Shown here piece after piece: positions 1 to 12,321 of a stretch of 64,000 bases of DNA. The notes beneath the pieces were generated by a model, which had not been told where the DNA came from, did no database searches, and was given only the letters and a program-made list of their open reading frames with translations. A program made the translations under genes and the position numbers. How positions within the stretch are numbered: the stretch's first letter is position 1; the number at the start of each line of letters is the position of its first letter. Source of the stretch: Phaffia rhodozyma (taxonomy: Eukaryota; Basidiomycota; Tremellomycetes; Cystofilobasidiales; Mrakiaceae); assembly GCA_014706385.1 (NCBI GenBank), contig JACGZH010000004.1, positions 1,612,001 through 1,676,000 of the forward strand. The letters are read 5' to 3'.

Positions 1-385
1 AGACCAACTGTTCAAGGCCTCCAACAACCTGACAGACCGCTCGACCACCATCGGGGATTTGATGGATTGCTCCATCTGCGCAAACGAGATGTGAGAGTTC
101 GGATGTCCGAGTCGGGGTCCATTCCCAGCCTGCACCTGGTGAATGAGCGCAACCGGGGGATAGTCAATGAAAAAACATCATAGACCATGTAAGAATCAGT
201 GTTATGATAGGTGAATAGATGTAACGAGGTGAAAAGACAAAAGAAGGAGACGAACATCGATAGACCTGAACTTCTCCTTCAGGCTCGGCACCTCCTTCCG
301 GAGATTCTATCGGATCCTGAAGGACCTCATCTACGTGCTTCCCGTCTATCGCGAAAAGAGGAAGACAAGTTGATTGTCGGAAAAG

Positions 386-416
<31 letters not shown>

Positions 417-1901
417 GAAACAGAGAACATCGTGACGATAAGCATGTGAGAACCCTAATAAAAAATTTAGAGAACTGATTTGATGACGGACCTCTGTAAG
501 CGCCTCCTAGAGCTTTTCTTACCCTGCCTTGCCACTGAGACCTTCGATCTTCTTCCTTGTGAGCTTCTCTGACAGCTTTCCCTCTTCCTGGTCGGACGAG
601 AATGAGATCTGCCGTGCCTGGCCCTCCTTCTTTGGGTGGGATCCGTTCTAGTAGTGGCAAGATGACAAATTGAGGCTCGAGCCGAGTCACCAAGGTTGAA
701 GCGAGGCAGTACGCCCAGGGCCCTTGGAGAAAGACTCCAGATGAGGCCGAAGGCACAGGGTGGAATTTCCCAGATGCAGGGGAAAACAACTCGATAGGGG
801 TTGATACAGCTGGGCTCGCTGTTGATGAAGCAGATGAGGTCAGAGGGGGAGGAGGAAAGAGTCGGAGAGTCGCTTCAAACTCTACATCGATGACCTTCTC
901 GGCTGCCAACTTGAATCTTTCCAATCCTGGATGGTCGTTTCTCAGCGTTTCCGACACATGAAGTAACGACGCATGGAGCGCGGTCGACGTAACGATATGA
1001 CTTAGGAACGAGTCAATCGGATCTTCTTGCCCGGCAGCATAGATTGATGTCTTCTGTAAAGGAAGCGATACGAGAGTCGACGATCTACGGTTCGTTTGGC
1101 TGGCAGATGTAGACGAAGAGGACGTCCTTCGGTGGTCCAAGTAGGACAAGACTGAGCTGAGATTTTGTCTGTCTTGCTCGGTTGATATGAATTTGTCGAC
1201 AAGCTGTGATTCGAGTGTCGACTCTGGGGTAGGAGGGATGAACCCAGGAGGATGTAGATGGTTGAACAACGCGTTGGCCGTTCCCATCGGAATCGGAATG
1301 ATTTCTAGACGAGGTGGCTGTGAGCTATTTGTATCGAGAGAGGTACATGCTTGGGCTCGGAAGAGGTCATGATAGAACCCAGTGATTAATTCTGTGATGA
1401 GTCAAGTAGACGGCCCGAACCGGCTGGTCAGCTCTCGGTGTCAAAACTAATCAGAGAGTAGGAAGAAGTTAGAATGAGAAAGAGGAAGAGAACAGACCAT
1501 GGCTTGTCCCATCGCCTCCCAAGACGGCACAAACGACGTTCTCACTCCCTCCTTGTTGGCTTTGGGTATCCTCGTCCCACCGAGCTCTCAACTTCCTCCC
1601 TAATCGTTCACCATCTCCGTTGGTCTCGGTTTCGAGGAGTTCGAAAGGAATCTCGACGGCCTCGAGGAACGGGCGAAGAATATCTTGGTAAACTAAGAGA
1701 CCCTCGTCCCATCAGCAAGTCATCGAAGACGAGTCAGAGACGTAAAGAAGATGGAATGGTGTTAGAAAAGGAGGACTCGGACGGTAGAAGGAGGGTCTCA
1801 GATGGACCATGACCAATCAGTTAGATTACAAAGAGCCTAGACGAACAGCTTGTAGCCTTTCTATTACCGGACGAAGGGTTTAGGATAACGATCAGTTCCA
1901 T
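1..1901 (-). CDS. Diacylglycerol/sphingoid long-chain-base kinase-like lipid kinase, 3' end beyond window
   Basis: Lipid kinase of the DAGK catalytic-domain family, which phosphorylates diacylglycerol or sphingoid bases with ATP. Exons assembled on the minus strand: 1901-1847, 1692-1498, 1391-492, 345-266 and 135-<1, with phases agreeing at every join. In order the protein shows the nucleotide-binding NPSSGNRKA motif, the glycine motif GGDGTSHELITGF (split by an intron after GGDGTSH), then PIPMGTANALF, the conserved GTANAL segment of fungal members. Near the C-terminus is RDGKHVDEVL, as in the IDGE-type tail of LCB kinases. The frame is still open at base 1, so the C-terminus lies outside. 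The Met at 1901 is just before the NPxxSG motif and follows an AG, so further 5' exons upstream are likely but I could not resolve them. Several donors are non-consensus (GTTCGT, GTCCGT). Family assignment is firm; substrate is not. Confidence 0.75.
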
Positions 1902-2452
1902 CTGGTATGTCCTATTAAGTTTGTTCAGTGTTCCAGATCACACAAGGTATCCGTCCACAGGAGAAAAGGGATGGTAATGTATCAGAAGAAACCCAAGAAG
2001 ATAGAGAGATGGAGGTGGAAGAGACATGTCTATGGAAAGATGGCGGATGGAGAAGAGTGAATGGCGTTGCATCTTGATAAGATTTCGTTCTTGCCTTCTC
2101 GCGATGCCGAGATTTGTCATGATACACACATCCCCGGGCCATTTATTACTATCCAGTGCATGGCAAGGACTCGGTCGGTTGTCACAGTTAGGCAGACATG
2201 TCTGGCCTTTCCTAGAAGTCAAGCGTCATGTTGAGCTGGCTGATGTATCTCTCTCTCTATCTTATGGGATACTTTCAGAATGGATTCGCATCGACCGAAT
2301 GGCGTCTTGGTCTGTTCGGTCGTCTTGCAGCAAAAAAACCTGTGGCCAAAACATGTGACAAAACCTTGACGACTCTTCAGCCGGTGACCGGTGAAACCCA
2401 AAGAAAAGTCATGATCGCAAAACAACAGACGGTCCTCTTCCAAAGGAAACGT
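1902..2452. other. Interval between lipid kinase and L26
   Basis: About 550 bases upstream of the resolved lipid kinase exons and downstream of the L26 stop. It may hold the kinase's 5' exons and L26 3' UTR. I could not support any specific exon here. Confidence 0.4.
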
Positions 2453-3418
2453 TTACTCCATCTTGGCGTCCTCGGTGGAGGCGGCGGGCTTTCGGTCCTT
2501 TCGGGCGAGGAGAGCCTTTCGGTCAGCGTCAAGGTGAAGGGAGGTGATCTGGAGGTTGGAGGGGTGGATGCCGATGGGGACGGTGGCACCGGAGGACTTC
2601 TCGATGTTAAGTCGCTCGATGTGAACGACGAACTTGGCTCGGTAGACCTGATGTGTGGAAATAAAAGGAAGAAATCGGGTCAGCCAATAGATCATGACAC
2701 GGCAACGAGACCAAGGAACTTGTCGAGCACATACCTGGACGATCTTTCCCTCTCGTCCCTTGTACTTTCCTCGGGTAACCTTGACCTCATCGTTCTTTCG
2801 GATGGGGATGGCTCGAGCCTGTTTTTGTAGAGCGGATAAGAGACCCGAGGCATATATCCGTCGATGGTGAGAACACGTCCTTCCAACCAAAGCTGATCTA
2901 CTTGATTCAGTCAGCAATTACAGAAACAAAACAAAACTTACGTTGTACTTCTCCCTGAGCTCCTTGGAAAGGGTAGTGCTCATGATCTTTCTCCTGACGG
3001 AGGAAGGGGCATCGAAGTGAGCCTTTCTGGACTTTCGTCGGGAGGAGTGGACGTCTGTAAGGCCGGAAAAGACATTATAGATGAATCAGCCTCATGGTCA
3101 TGTAGGAAACATGTGTGGTCTGTTGAGGTCGGGCATGGAAGAAGGGATGAGCTAGCTTCAGGATACTGTGCAAACAACGTGACGGCTCGAGTGTTTCCTT
3201 AGACAAGAAACAGTTCGTGTCGTGTCCTATAGTTCCGTCGAATCACTTTCTCAACAAAAGTTCTGATCCTTCGTGAGGGATTCTAAGCAGACGTTTCTCT
3301 CCTGGTGCTTCCTCTCCATGTTCTGAACAGTATCCTGGAGCTTTGCCGTCGAATGCCGACCTGGATTGGGAAAAAAAAATGGGGAAAGAATATCCTACGA
3401 ACCGGCGTTCTGCTTCAT
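2453..3418 (-). CDS. RPL26: 60S ribosomal protein L26 (uL24)
   Basis: Component of the large ribosomal subunit near the peptide exit tunnel. Four exons on the minus strand: 3418-3403, 3054-2942, 2818-2735 and 2647-2453. Exon 1 is only 16 nt and encodes MKQNA plus one base; exon 2 continues [19 protein letters not shown] and the conserved [14 protein letters not shown]; exon 3 gives the KOW-type segment [19 protein letters not shown]; exon 4 gives [20 protein letters not shown] and [13 protein letters not shown], ending in DAKME. Length (about 137 residues) matches eukaryotic L26. The start was chosen because it restores the usual five residues before the DV-SSRRK motif in the correct phase. 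The 348-base first intron is longer than its others, as is common in ribosomal protein genes. The first donor is GTTCGT, not GTRNGT. Confidence 0.95.
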
Positions 3419-5409
3419 TCTGCTGCGAGTAAAGAAACGACAAGAATGGGAGTTTGACGGTGATAACGGATTGTTGTTTTATTGGGAAAGGTAGAAGATC
3501 GGTGTGAAAAAGCGAAGGGGAGAACAAAATTGGCAGAGTCCCGTGTAAAATTGATAGACAGAGTCAGGTCGGTTCGAGAAGGAAAAAAAACCGAGTTGGG
3601 TTTCCGAGTAATGTTGTAGGATTCGCCAGGGGTTTTTCAGGTGGGTTCCAAGAGACCGAACGGAATTGACGAAGGAAGAATGTGCAGAAGAAGAAAAAAG
3701 CGTTGGTTTCGTCAAATTTCTCTTCCCTAATGATCAGTCAATGGTGCCCGTCGGTCCTCTTCTCTTTTTTTTTCTCCTTCTTCTTTTCATTCTCTCCATG
3801 TGCAAACCCAGCGGATCTGATTGAAACAGCCATAAACGGATGACATCGAGAGTATCTCTCGCAGAAGAGGACTTCAAGCACCGACACAGACAAGAAACGG
3901 GTGTGTACTGACTTTGAGTGATCTTGAGGATGAAGTCGCTGAAGGGAGGTTCAACACTAGACCGGATGGGATGGGAGGGCCTTTGCTCTGCGACTATGAT
4001 GTGCCCATGGGTATGGGGTTATGTCCCAAATATGCCCATATATGGGGTGTCACTTGGGCATCAGCCGACCGTCCGACTCTCGACAAAAGTCAGATCGGAT
4101 GTAACACACCCACCAAAAAAAATCGAGCGCCTTTTTAGTGTCAAGACATTTGGTCGTGTCCTTTCCATCTCGGTCTACATCTCTCGTTTCTGCATCTCTC
4201 GTTCTCTCTATTGACTGCAGAATGGAGATGGCTGGCTAACGTATATGTTCGTCGTTTCTCTTTCTATGTCTGCTCTCGCTCATGCGCTGATACTGAACTT
4301 CGCTCTTTCTCTATTACAGTTGAACTCTTTGCTTCGACGCTAACCTAACTCAAAGAGAACAGGATCTGAACCAATAGACCGCTCGATGATCTTATCTTCT
4401 CTTCCCTTTTCCTCTCTCTTTCTCTTTTCCATCTTCTCTTCCTCCCTCCACTACACACGCCTACTTCACTTTGATGTCTTCTTGCCCTTAAATCCTAGGC
4501 ACTAGTCATCCATTCAGTACGCGAAGAACCAAACCCTCCTCTTCTTCGTCCGATTCGTGTCTCACGTTTTGAACGGCAGAAGGGGCATTTCGTTATTTTG
4601 TTGATCCGTCCTATTTACACGACGGTGAGCTTCACAGGCGAAAGATATCCTGTCTTGTCTTCCTTGCAGAGTGCCTACCGTTGGAAACGATTCGTTTCGT
4701 GCGATTTACTCCGCATGGTCCTTCCACTTTCGTCTTTACTCTTTTCTTTGTTCTTCATTTTTTCTTTGAAATTGCGCCATTACACTCTGAGTCCTCTCTC
4801 TCTACCCAAGAGAGAACTCTATTTAGTTCGGTCGCTAGAGTCAATTTGTTCTCCATTACTCACCGCACCGTGTAGTTCTTACCGCGAAGTGAGGTCCTTT
4901 TAAGCTCGAGAGGCACATTCTATACCTACTCCATATCTGTTTGACTATATTGAATGTCTCTGGCGTAAATATGTCTCTGGAAAGTTGACCGATTTGATAG
5001 CAAACCGCAAAGTATCAATCTCCAATAACATCTCATTGTACAATCACAGCTTTCATAAACGTGACAAGAGGATTCCACCGGCATTGCTTTTTGTTTATTG
5101 GCGAAATAGAATAACCCTAACGACCTACACGTGGCTTCATGTCGAACCCGTCCAGGCCTCAACATTTGTTCGAGGTTTTGTGTCTGTCGAGAATATCAGA
5201 AGCAAATAAAGAGAGAGAGATCAAGATCTAAGATGAAAGCTGAACGAGAACCTTATCAACCAACCAACGAAACAAATGAGCAAATTGTACATGATATTTC
5301 CCTTTCTATCGTATACTCGATCCTGATTTCTGTCCCCAGCCCTCAGAATACTCGAGAAAGGGGAAAAGAACACACACTCTCTCTCGTCGCTCCAAAGGAA
5401 TTTCGACCT
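3419..5409. other. Intergenic region between L26 promoter side and alpha-1 3' end
   Basis: Two kilobases without a supportable gene. It holds the L26 promoter/5' leader (pyrimidine tracts on the minus strand) and, towards the right, the 3' UTR of the proteasome gene. Short open frames here show no coding signature. Confidence 0.5.
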
Positions 5410-5725
5410 CTAATCCCTCTCTCCGACTCTGACGAGCCACTCTCCGACTTCTCCCTCGGTCATCACTCGCCAGAGTCCAACACCAGTGGCAGTGCCCGTG
5501 TAGAGATCCTTGTCGACTGGGTCAGAGGATGACAATCCAATCTCGATTTCTGAGGATTTAAAGTCGGTAGCCAAGATGGTAGACAGTGTCTCGATCGCCA
5601 ACTTTTGTTCATTCATCCAATCGGGTTGTTTGTTTTGTTTCAAGAACAATTTTGTCAGTTTGGGGTTTCAGATGTCAGAAGAAGAGCACAGAGAGGTCGA
5701 GCGTTCGTTCTGTGTTCTAGATTTT

Positions 5726-5760
<35 letters not shown>

Positions 5761-7236
5761 GCGCGCGATACATAACTGAAGGAGAAGGAAGACGCACCTC
5801 GATTGTTTCTGACCTTGTCAGGCCCTTGACGGCGTCGCCTGATAATTCTGGTGCGTCCGGGTCGTCCACTTTCTTCCACTTTTTCTCCAACTAACAATTA
5901 CCACAACGAAAGGATAGATAGATCTCAAGGATGTCAATCGGTCGGCCACAATTTATAGAAGTGCGCTGGACCAGAAGACAAAAGAAGGAGACAAGGACGC
6001 TCCAGATTAGCACTCACAAAGTTCATAGCCTCTGTTTGCTTCTGACCGGATGCGGTTGCTTTGAAACCAACAAAGTAACCGGCCGGGTCGACCTTGAAGA
6101 TTTGAGGTCCGAGCTCAGAGTCGTGTCCGATTAACGTCATCACTACACTCCCAATCGACAGATAAAAAGACCAGCCAACGATAGTCGTGTCGGACGCTCA
6201 GTCAGAAACAGCCGTCTCCCGGTGCTTCAGCAAAAAAAGTATCAAGGAGAGCGAAACATACCGACACCTAAAGGCCTCATTCCGGCTCGTTGAGTGTGCA
6301 CCTGATTAATATTTGCCAATCGTTTGGCCACTAGAAATCCAGACAAGGAATCAGGATGAGAACACAAGCCATTGATTTCTCCCTATTTCCGTGAAACGTT
6401 TATGTCTGGCAGCATCGTTCTGATGTGCAAGAAAGGTCGAAGAATACACATACAATCAACCGGCTCAATCTCGTACCCGTACTTGTACCTCCACTCTGCT
6501 GCCTCGGCCTGAGCTGTCTGGACTTGTGATCGGGCGTCGGCTGATGAGTAGAGAAGGGAAAGTAGATGGTGATGATGAGTGTCCACATGCGTTAAACGGC
6601 AAAGAGAAGAACGAAAGGTCGAGAAACATACGAAGCAAGCCAGTCATCACACAGCCAATTGTCGGTGTGATCTGAAACAGATGGGTGACTGTCGAGGGAT
6701 CCACGAGCTTGTCCTATGGAAACAGAGAGCAGATGAGAGGTCCGAACGAGAGGAAGAAGAGGAGCAAAGTTACCGAGAAGTTCGAGGAAGAGAATCGAAA
6801 GGTTCAAATGGAGAGATGATATACTAACGGCGATCTTCTTCTGAACGACGATAACCGAGGTGTCTTTTCCTCTGATGGCGACGGCTGTAATGCCTGAGCC
6901 AGTGATGGCCTTGAACGCGTACTCTGTTTTGCAGCGAACATTTGAACGATAGCCGGAAAGGGAGTTAGTGGACGCACGTCGTACTGTACATGTTCCAAAG
7001 TAACACAAGGCGACTGACCGACTTGGTATAAGCGTCCTGAAGCGACCCAAACAAAAACAAAAAAACAGGAAGAAGTAGTGTGAACGTAAGAGAGAGAGTA
7101 CATATGTGAGAGTGTGTGTGTATGTGTAGATGGGGGACCTGTCAGATGTGATTCCATCTGATCAAAGCAACGACAGCAAAGACTAACCCTCTGGAGAGAA
7201 GACGGTGAGATATCGATCGTAAGAACCTCTAGACAT
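5410..7236 (-). CDS. SCL1: 20S proteasome subunit alpha-1 (Scl1/PSMA6 type)
   Basis: Structural alpha-ring subunit of the 20S proteasome. The protein is spread over about nine short exons on the minus strand. The N-terminus [17 protein letters not shown] starts at 7236 and contains the alpha-subunit signature YD..LT.FSPEG; it continues [16 protein letters not shown] (two exons around 7025 and 6920), [59 protein letters not shown] (about 6545-6450), [10 protein letters not shown] (about 6300), [20 protein letters not shown] and [21 protein letters not shown] (about 6140-6020), then [20 protein letters not shown] in the last exon, stop at 5410. These blocks match the Scl1/PSMA6 branch rather than other alpha subunits. 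One intron contains a (CA)n(CG)n microsatellite at 5728-5768. Exact edges of the middle exons are approximate. Confidence 0.93.
5728..5768. repeat. (CA)n/(CG)n microsatellite
   Basis: About 15 CA units followed directly by four to five CG units, inside an intron of the proteasome alpha-1 gene. Confidence 0.9.
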
Positions 7237-8717
7237 GATGTGTGTATGTGAGTGAGTGGTATATAGTGGTAGAAAGAGATGCAAAGCCAACGGATCTGAT
7301 GGGAGGATGATGATTCCTCCTCGGATGAGCCGTTGGAATGAATTGTTTCGTTGGAGGTTTCCTTGCTTAGGTAATAATGTTGCAACCCTAACAGAGGAAC
7401 CGTCGGCCATAACCATGGTTGGTTACACGTTTCTCTCAAAATCAATGACATGTCCCACGAGGGAAGGATGAAACCAAAATGAGTAATGCGCAGTAGTCTC
7501 GATAAGATTGGCGTGGTACAGTTTTGAGATCTTCCGCGGATGGCGCGTTCTGTTGAATTTCTGGCAGAGCGTAGAAACGAAGCCTAAAAACTGGAACAGG
7601 CGCTGGAGGAGTGGTAAATTCAGGGACGCAAACGAGGAAGGTACCAGGGCGGACGTAAACAAAATGATCTGCGAAAGGAAGATCTCAAGCTGTGGAAAGA
7701 AAACAAGGGCGGCGTCGCTCTCCCTTTTAGCCGGCTTTTCCCACAGGCACAAAGAGCCCGTCAAATTTTTTTCATACTCGTCCGGCTGAGAAAACTCGAA
7801 ACATGGATTCGCGGAAGGCGAATGCAGATACACAAGAGAGTTTACGAGATCAGATACAAGGAGAGAGCAGCGGAGGGGAAAGAGAATAGAGCAAGAGGAG
7901 AGAATAGATGAGAAAAGAAAAGAAAAACATGGGGAAGGAATGATCAGCCAATATTCAATGGAGAAGAAAAGGAAAGAACAAATCCTCAGAGGAGCCTCGA
8001 CCCACAGAGGGGAGAGAAAGAGAGAGAGACAACCCTTCTCTTCCACGCGACACACGACACACCCACTTCACACATCGTGTTATTATCCTTACTCTCTCAT
8101 CCATATCGATATCTATAGACAGACCGAATCGGAAGGAAAGTAAAAGAGCAAAAAAATAGAATAGAAAAATCGGCGCGTGGTGGTACAACCTTCTAGTTGA
8201 GTCCTTTCTTCCCCAATCTTCCTCTTGTATTCTGTCTGTACTTGTCTTTTGTGTCTGCCTTTCGTTCTCCCTCTTGCTGCTGTTATCGTCTCCTCTCTTT
8301 TGATTCAGTTTTCTTCATCACTTCTCAAAACATCGATTGAGATTGATAGAGGAGGCGAGATCGAAAGAAAATCCTATAGAAAAAGAGGAGAGTGTGTGTC
8401 ACCAGTGTCCGGCCGATCAACCCTGTTCCCTTTTGTTCCGTCTCTTCTTTTCCAACCTCCCTCATCCTCCGACCTTAGGACACTCTTCTTTCCCTTCGTT
8501 CCTCTCTTTTTTCTTCTTTCTCTTCTCTTCTCTCTTTCATTTGCTTATCCTCAAAGCTTGTTCGTTCCCCATACAGGCTGTTTTTCACCGCTACCAAGCA
8601 TTCGTTGTCACCTCTCTCTTTGTTCTTCTGACGACCGTCCAAATCCGCTCTGTTTACTTCTTCCTTTGATCCCTCTTGTTTAAATCTCTCTATCCTCTCG
8701 TCTCGTCTCCTCACGCA
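7237..8717. promoter_or_regulatory. Divergent intergenic region, alpha-1 / C2H2 factor
   Basis: Shared upstream region of the proteasome alpha-1 gene (-) and the C2H2 factor (+). From about 8200 to 8715 the plus strand is strongly pyrimidine-rich (TCTT/CTTC runs), typical of a long 5' leader in these fungi. No discrete binding site or second gene can be supported. Confidence 0.5.
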
Positions 8718-11700
8718 ATGGAGGACCCTACGACAGAGCAAGATTCATCCAGGCGCTTCAGTCTGCCTAGTATCCATTCACTGCTCGAAAAAGTAACCGC
8801 TACCGATACTCCAACTACCACAACACCTACCAACACTGGTCAGTTCTCCTTTGAGGTTCTTACCTAATTCATTTTCCTTGGTCTTTCTCACGTCCTGCCT
8901 TCACTTCGTTCTTGTTCCGTACATCCCTGTCGCGTCCGTATTCACCGATCTATGTGGATTTTAATCAACCAACACCAACCCACCTCTTCTCTGTCCATCC
9001 ATCCATCCTATCTATCCGTTTGTCCCTCGCGTTTGCTACAACGCTTGCAGAAAAGCATCCATCCGCAAAGTCTGAAGTAGAAAAGAATCTCAAACCTGGT
9101 ACGGCAGGCACCGTTTCTTCCTCCTCAACTGCTATCGATAGCACATACGTCTTTGAACAGACCGAGGAAGAACGGTCGTCTCGTGTAGACTCATCGTCCT
9201 CCATGGCATCAACAAACCCTGGCGGTCCTTCGACTCCACCACCACCACCTCTGTCGACCAGCTCAATTGGTAGCGATCAGAGAGATTTTGAGAAACTTCG
9301 GGGCAGCCAAGTTGGAGGAGGCATGCAAGACTGGACGGTTGGAAGCTCGCCCGAATCGGCAGAGGGCAAACCCAAAGATGCCCACCATCATCACCAGCCG
9401 GCCATCCAGCCGGCACCATTCCGGTTCTTAGAGTACCAGAACCAACCACCTTACCATCCAGAATCCGTCGACCCGTATTCTAAAGAAGCCCCTCTTGGCT
9501 CGGACATGTCCAACAAAAGCTCGATAAAACCACTTAATACTTCGGTCGACGCGTCTCAACCTCGTCCGGCCGCTCCAACGTCTTCAGGGACGATCTCGGC
9601 CCAGCCGGTCGATCCATATTATCCTCCACCCTCCGCTGCCGAAGAGAGTACAAGCCTGGATTCAATCTCATCTCGTCCGGTGGAACGTGAGCCAGGCTCT
9701 ATCTACGCGCCTTCCGTCACCACTCACTCATCCACAACTGCTTCAATCCCGATTGGTTCGCCTCACTCTTCTTCCGGGCTTTACTCTTCCTCTGGTCTCA
9801 ACTTCAACACAAATGGTCCATCTTCTGTACACAGCCAACCTTCCACCACCGTTCCTCCGCCTGGGCCTCACCCGGAAGGACATGCTGGCCAACATGTCTG
9901 GGCTAGACCGGACGTTAGAACCAACGAGCAGGGTTCATCAGCTCCCTCCAACCGTAGAGAAAGTACCATCGGCGGTAATGACGGTTTCATGATCACCCCC
10001 GACGACACACGCCGGCAGTCGACAGGGAGCAACGGTCGGTCGTCCAGTCGAGCTGCCGGCTCGTCTGGTCGGCTCGCGGAGACAGTGGCTAGACGATCCA
10101 GCGGAGAAGCCGGACCTGGACCGTCCAGGGAAAGGAACGGTTCGTCCGACTCAACCGGTAGCATCAGTGGCCATTCTCATCCTCATGCGTACAGGCCGTA
10201 CCATGTGCCCCACGGAGATCAGCGATCCCAGCCACCGCCATCAGTCCCGTCTACCGCTTCATCTTCTGTGGAAGGCCTAGCCGGATCTGCGTCTGGGTCT
10301 AGACCTGCGTCCGGCCCGGAATCGCCTCATGGAATGCAACAACCGTATCCATATCCATCCGGTGGTCATGGCTCTCAACAAAGGATCCCGCACTCCCAAC
10401 AAGTCGCAGATTCCTCTCAGACGTACGCATTGTTCCGGCAGCAGCAACAACTACAGCAGCAACAGCCACAACAACAACAGTACCCTCACCATCCGCCAGC
10501 TGGTTCTTCAGAACAACAGACGGTCCAGTATCGACATTCGATTCCTCCCTCCCAACATCAACACCACCACCACCACCAGCAACCACAACAACAACCACAT
10601 GCGCCTTTCCACCCATCGACGCAGCCTCAATACCCAACCCAGCCTGACCCTCATTCCCACTCTCACTCTCAATACCCCGCTCCCTCTCAGGTCTCTCCTC
10701 AGGTTCCTTCTCAGCCACATCGACAAGGTTCTGGAGTTGACCCCTCGGGCATGCCTTACCAGGCATCACAACCACCTTACCAAGCCCAGTACTACCCCTC
10801 TAACAGTAACGGATACCCTGGGTTGCCTCAATCTCACCACTACTCTCCTTCTCAAAAATATGCCCATCAGCAACATCCCTACCAACAGCAACAACCGCAA
10901 TCGACCATTTCAGCCTACCCAAGACATCACTCGTATCCTTCGGACTCGGCGAACGTTGCGCCAACACCTCTTTACGGCATAAATCACCCATTCAGAGCGT
11001 ACCCGCCTGGATCAAATGCTATTTTCCCCTCAAACTATGCGCCTGTTCCTGCTTACCCTCCTCCCGCTCCTGGCACTACTCCCGGCCCTAACTTAACCGG
11101 TACCGATCCAGCTCCGGTCTACGGACGACCACTCTCAGGAAAGCATTACCAACGTGGGCCAGGACCGACGCACATGCCGAATGTCGATCCGCCGAGTCAG
11201 GTCGAGTCTCAACTACAGATGTGGGGGAACGATGATCCTAGACCTGTCTTTGGTCATCCTCCTCCATCGATGTCTTACCCTCCTCATCCCTCCTCTGCCG
11301 GACCGGTCATGCCTCCCGCAGCCGCGGCGGCAGGGTTGTTCAGCCGAAACGGATATGATACTAGGCTGTTCATCGGTGGTTGGTCCGGACCGATGCATAT
11401 GAATCCTAATGGTCATGGACCATCAGGTATAGACATGCTCGGTCGTCATTCTCTCGATGACCGAAAGATTCAACGGAGAAATACTGACGATGGACTAGTT
11501 ATGTCGACTTCTTCAATGATGATCAACGGTGGCATTGGTGGAGGGGTGAGAGAACGAAGCTCGCTTTCGAATTCGATCACTTCATCCAGTCGGAATGAGA
11601 GCTGGATAGGCGAGAAACGGACAAGCCAATCTAGCTCGTCAAGCTCTTCAGGGATTGCCAAGGAGGCAAAGTACGAGTGTCCGCATTGTCAAAAGAGATT

Positions 11701-12321
11701 TAATCGGCCGAGTTCGCTCAGGGTACGTTCTTGCGAGGTTGGAGAATTTGTGATTTGAAACACATGTACTGACCATCACTTTTCCTCTCTGGTTCTATTG
11801 TTATTGTTATCGCACCCTCCTCTCTCTCAAATTAGATTCACATTTATTCGCATACGGGCGAAAAGCCTTTTGTTTGTGACGTTCCTCGATGTGGCCGGCA
11901 GTTCTCTGTTCAATCCAACCTAAAGTAAGTTATTTCATTCTTTCTTCTTTTCATCAAAGATAAACGTTACTCATCTTTTTTCGGACCACTCTTCTCTCTT
12001 CCCAGACGTCACAAGAAGACACACGAGAGCCGATCAAGTTTCTCGATCTCTTCAACAAGTACAACCGACCCGTCGATAACTTCCAGATTTGGTCAACCTA
12101 CATCTACTGGTAACAGACCCACAGCAACTGGTACGGGTACGGGTACCTCATCCGGGGAGGAATCTAACTTTGCCAGACGGCATGACCTCGATCAAGATGG
12201 AGAGGATGATCTCGAATTAGATGATATGGAAGAAGATGAAGATGAGGAGGACCGGGTAAGAGAGTTGGAGAGAGATAGGCCGATAGTTGAATTTAATGGT
12301 AATATGAACAGAGCGAGTTAG
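8718..12321 (+). CDS. C2H2 zinc-finger transcription factor, long low-complexity N-terminus
   Basis: Probable DNA-binding regulator. Exons: 8718-8838, 9051-11722, 11836-11924 and 12006-12321, all phases agreeing. The first exon encodes [20 protein letters not shown]. Exon 2 is one 2.7 kb frame rich in Ser, Pro, Gln and His, including poly-Gln and poly-His stretches at about 10435-10610, resembling activation/disordered regions. Its end starts finger 1: [19 protein letters not shown]2-C, continuing over the intron to [12 protein letters not shown] (H-X3-H). Finger 2 is [17 protein letters not shown] + RHKKTH (C-X4-C, H-X3-H). After the fingers come a Ser/Thr-rich stretch and a very acidic tail around 12190-12250. 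The stop at 12321 follows read-through of a good GTAAGA donor at about 12258, so the true C-terminus may be spliced differently. I cannot name an orthologue. Confidence 0.85.

Noticed and set aside
10329..10982. 217-residue frame on the plus strand and a 158-residue frame on the minus strand
   Set aside because: Shadows of the Gln/His-rich part of the C2H2 gene.
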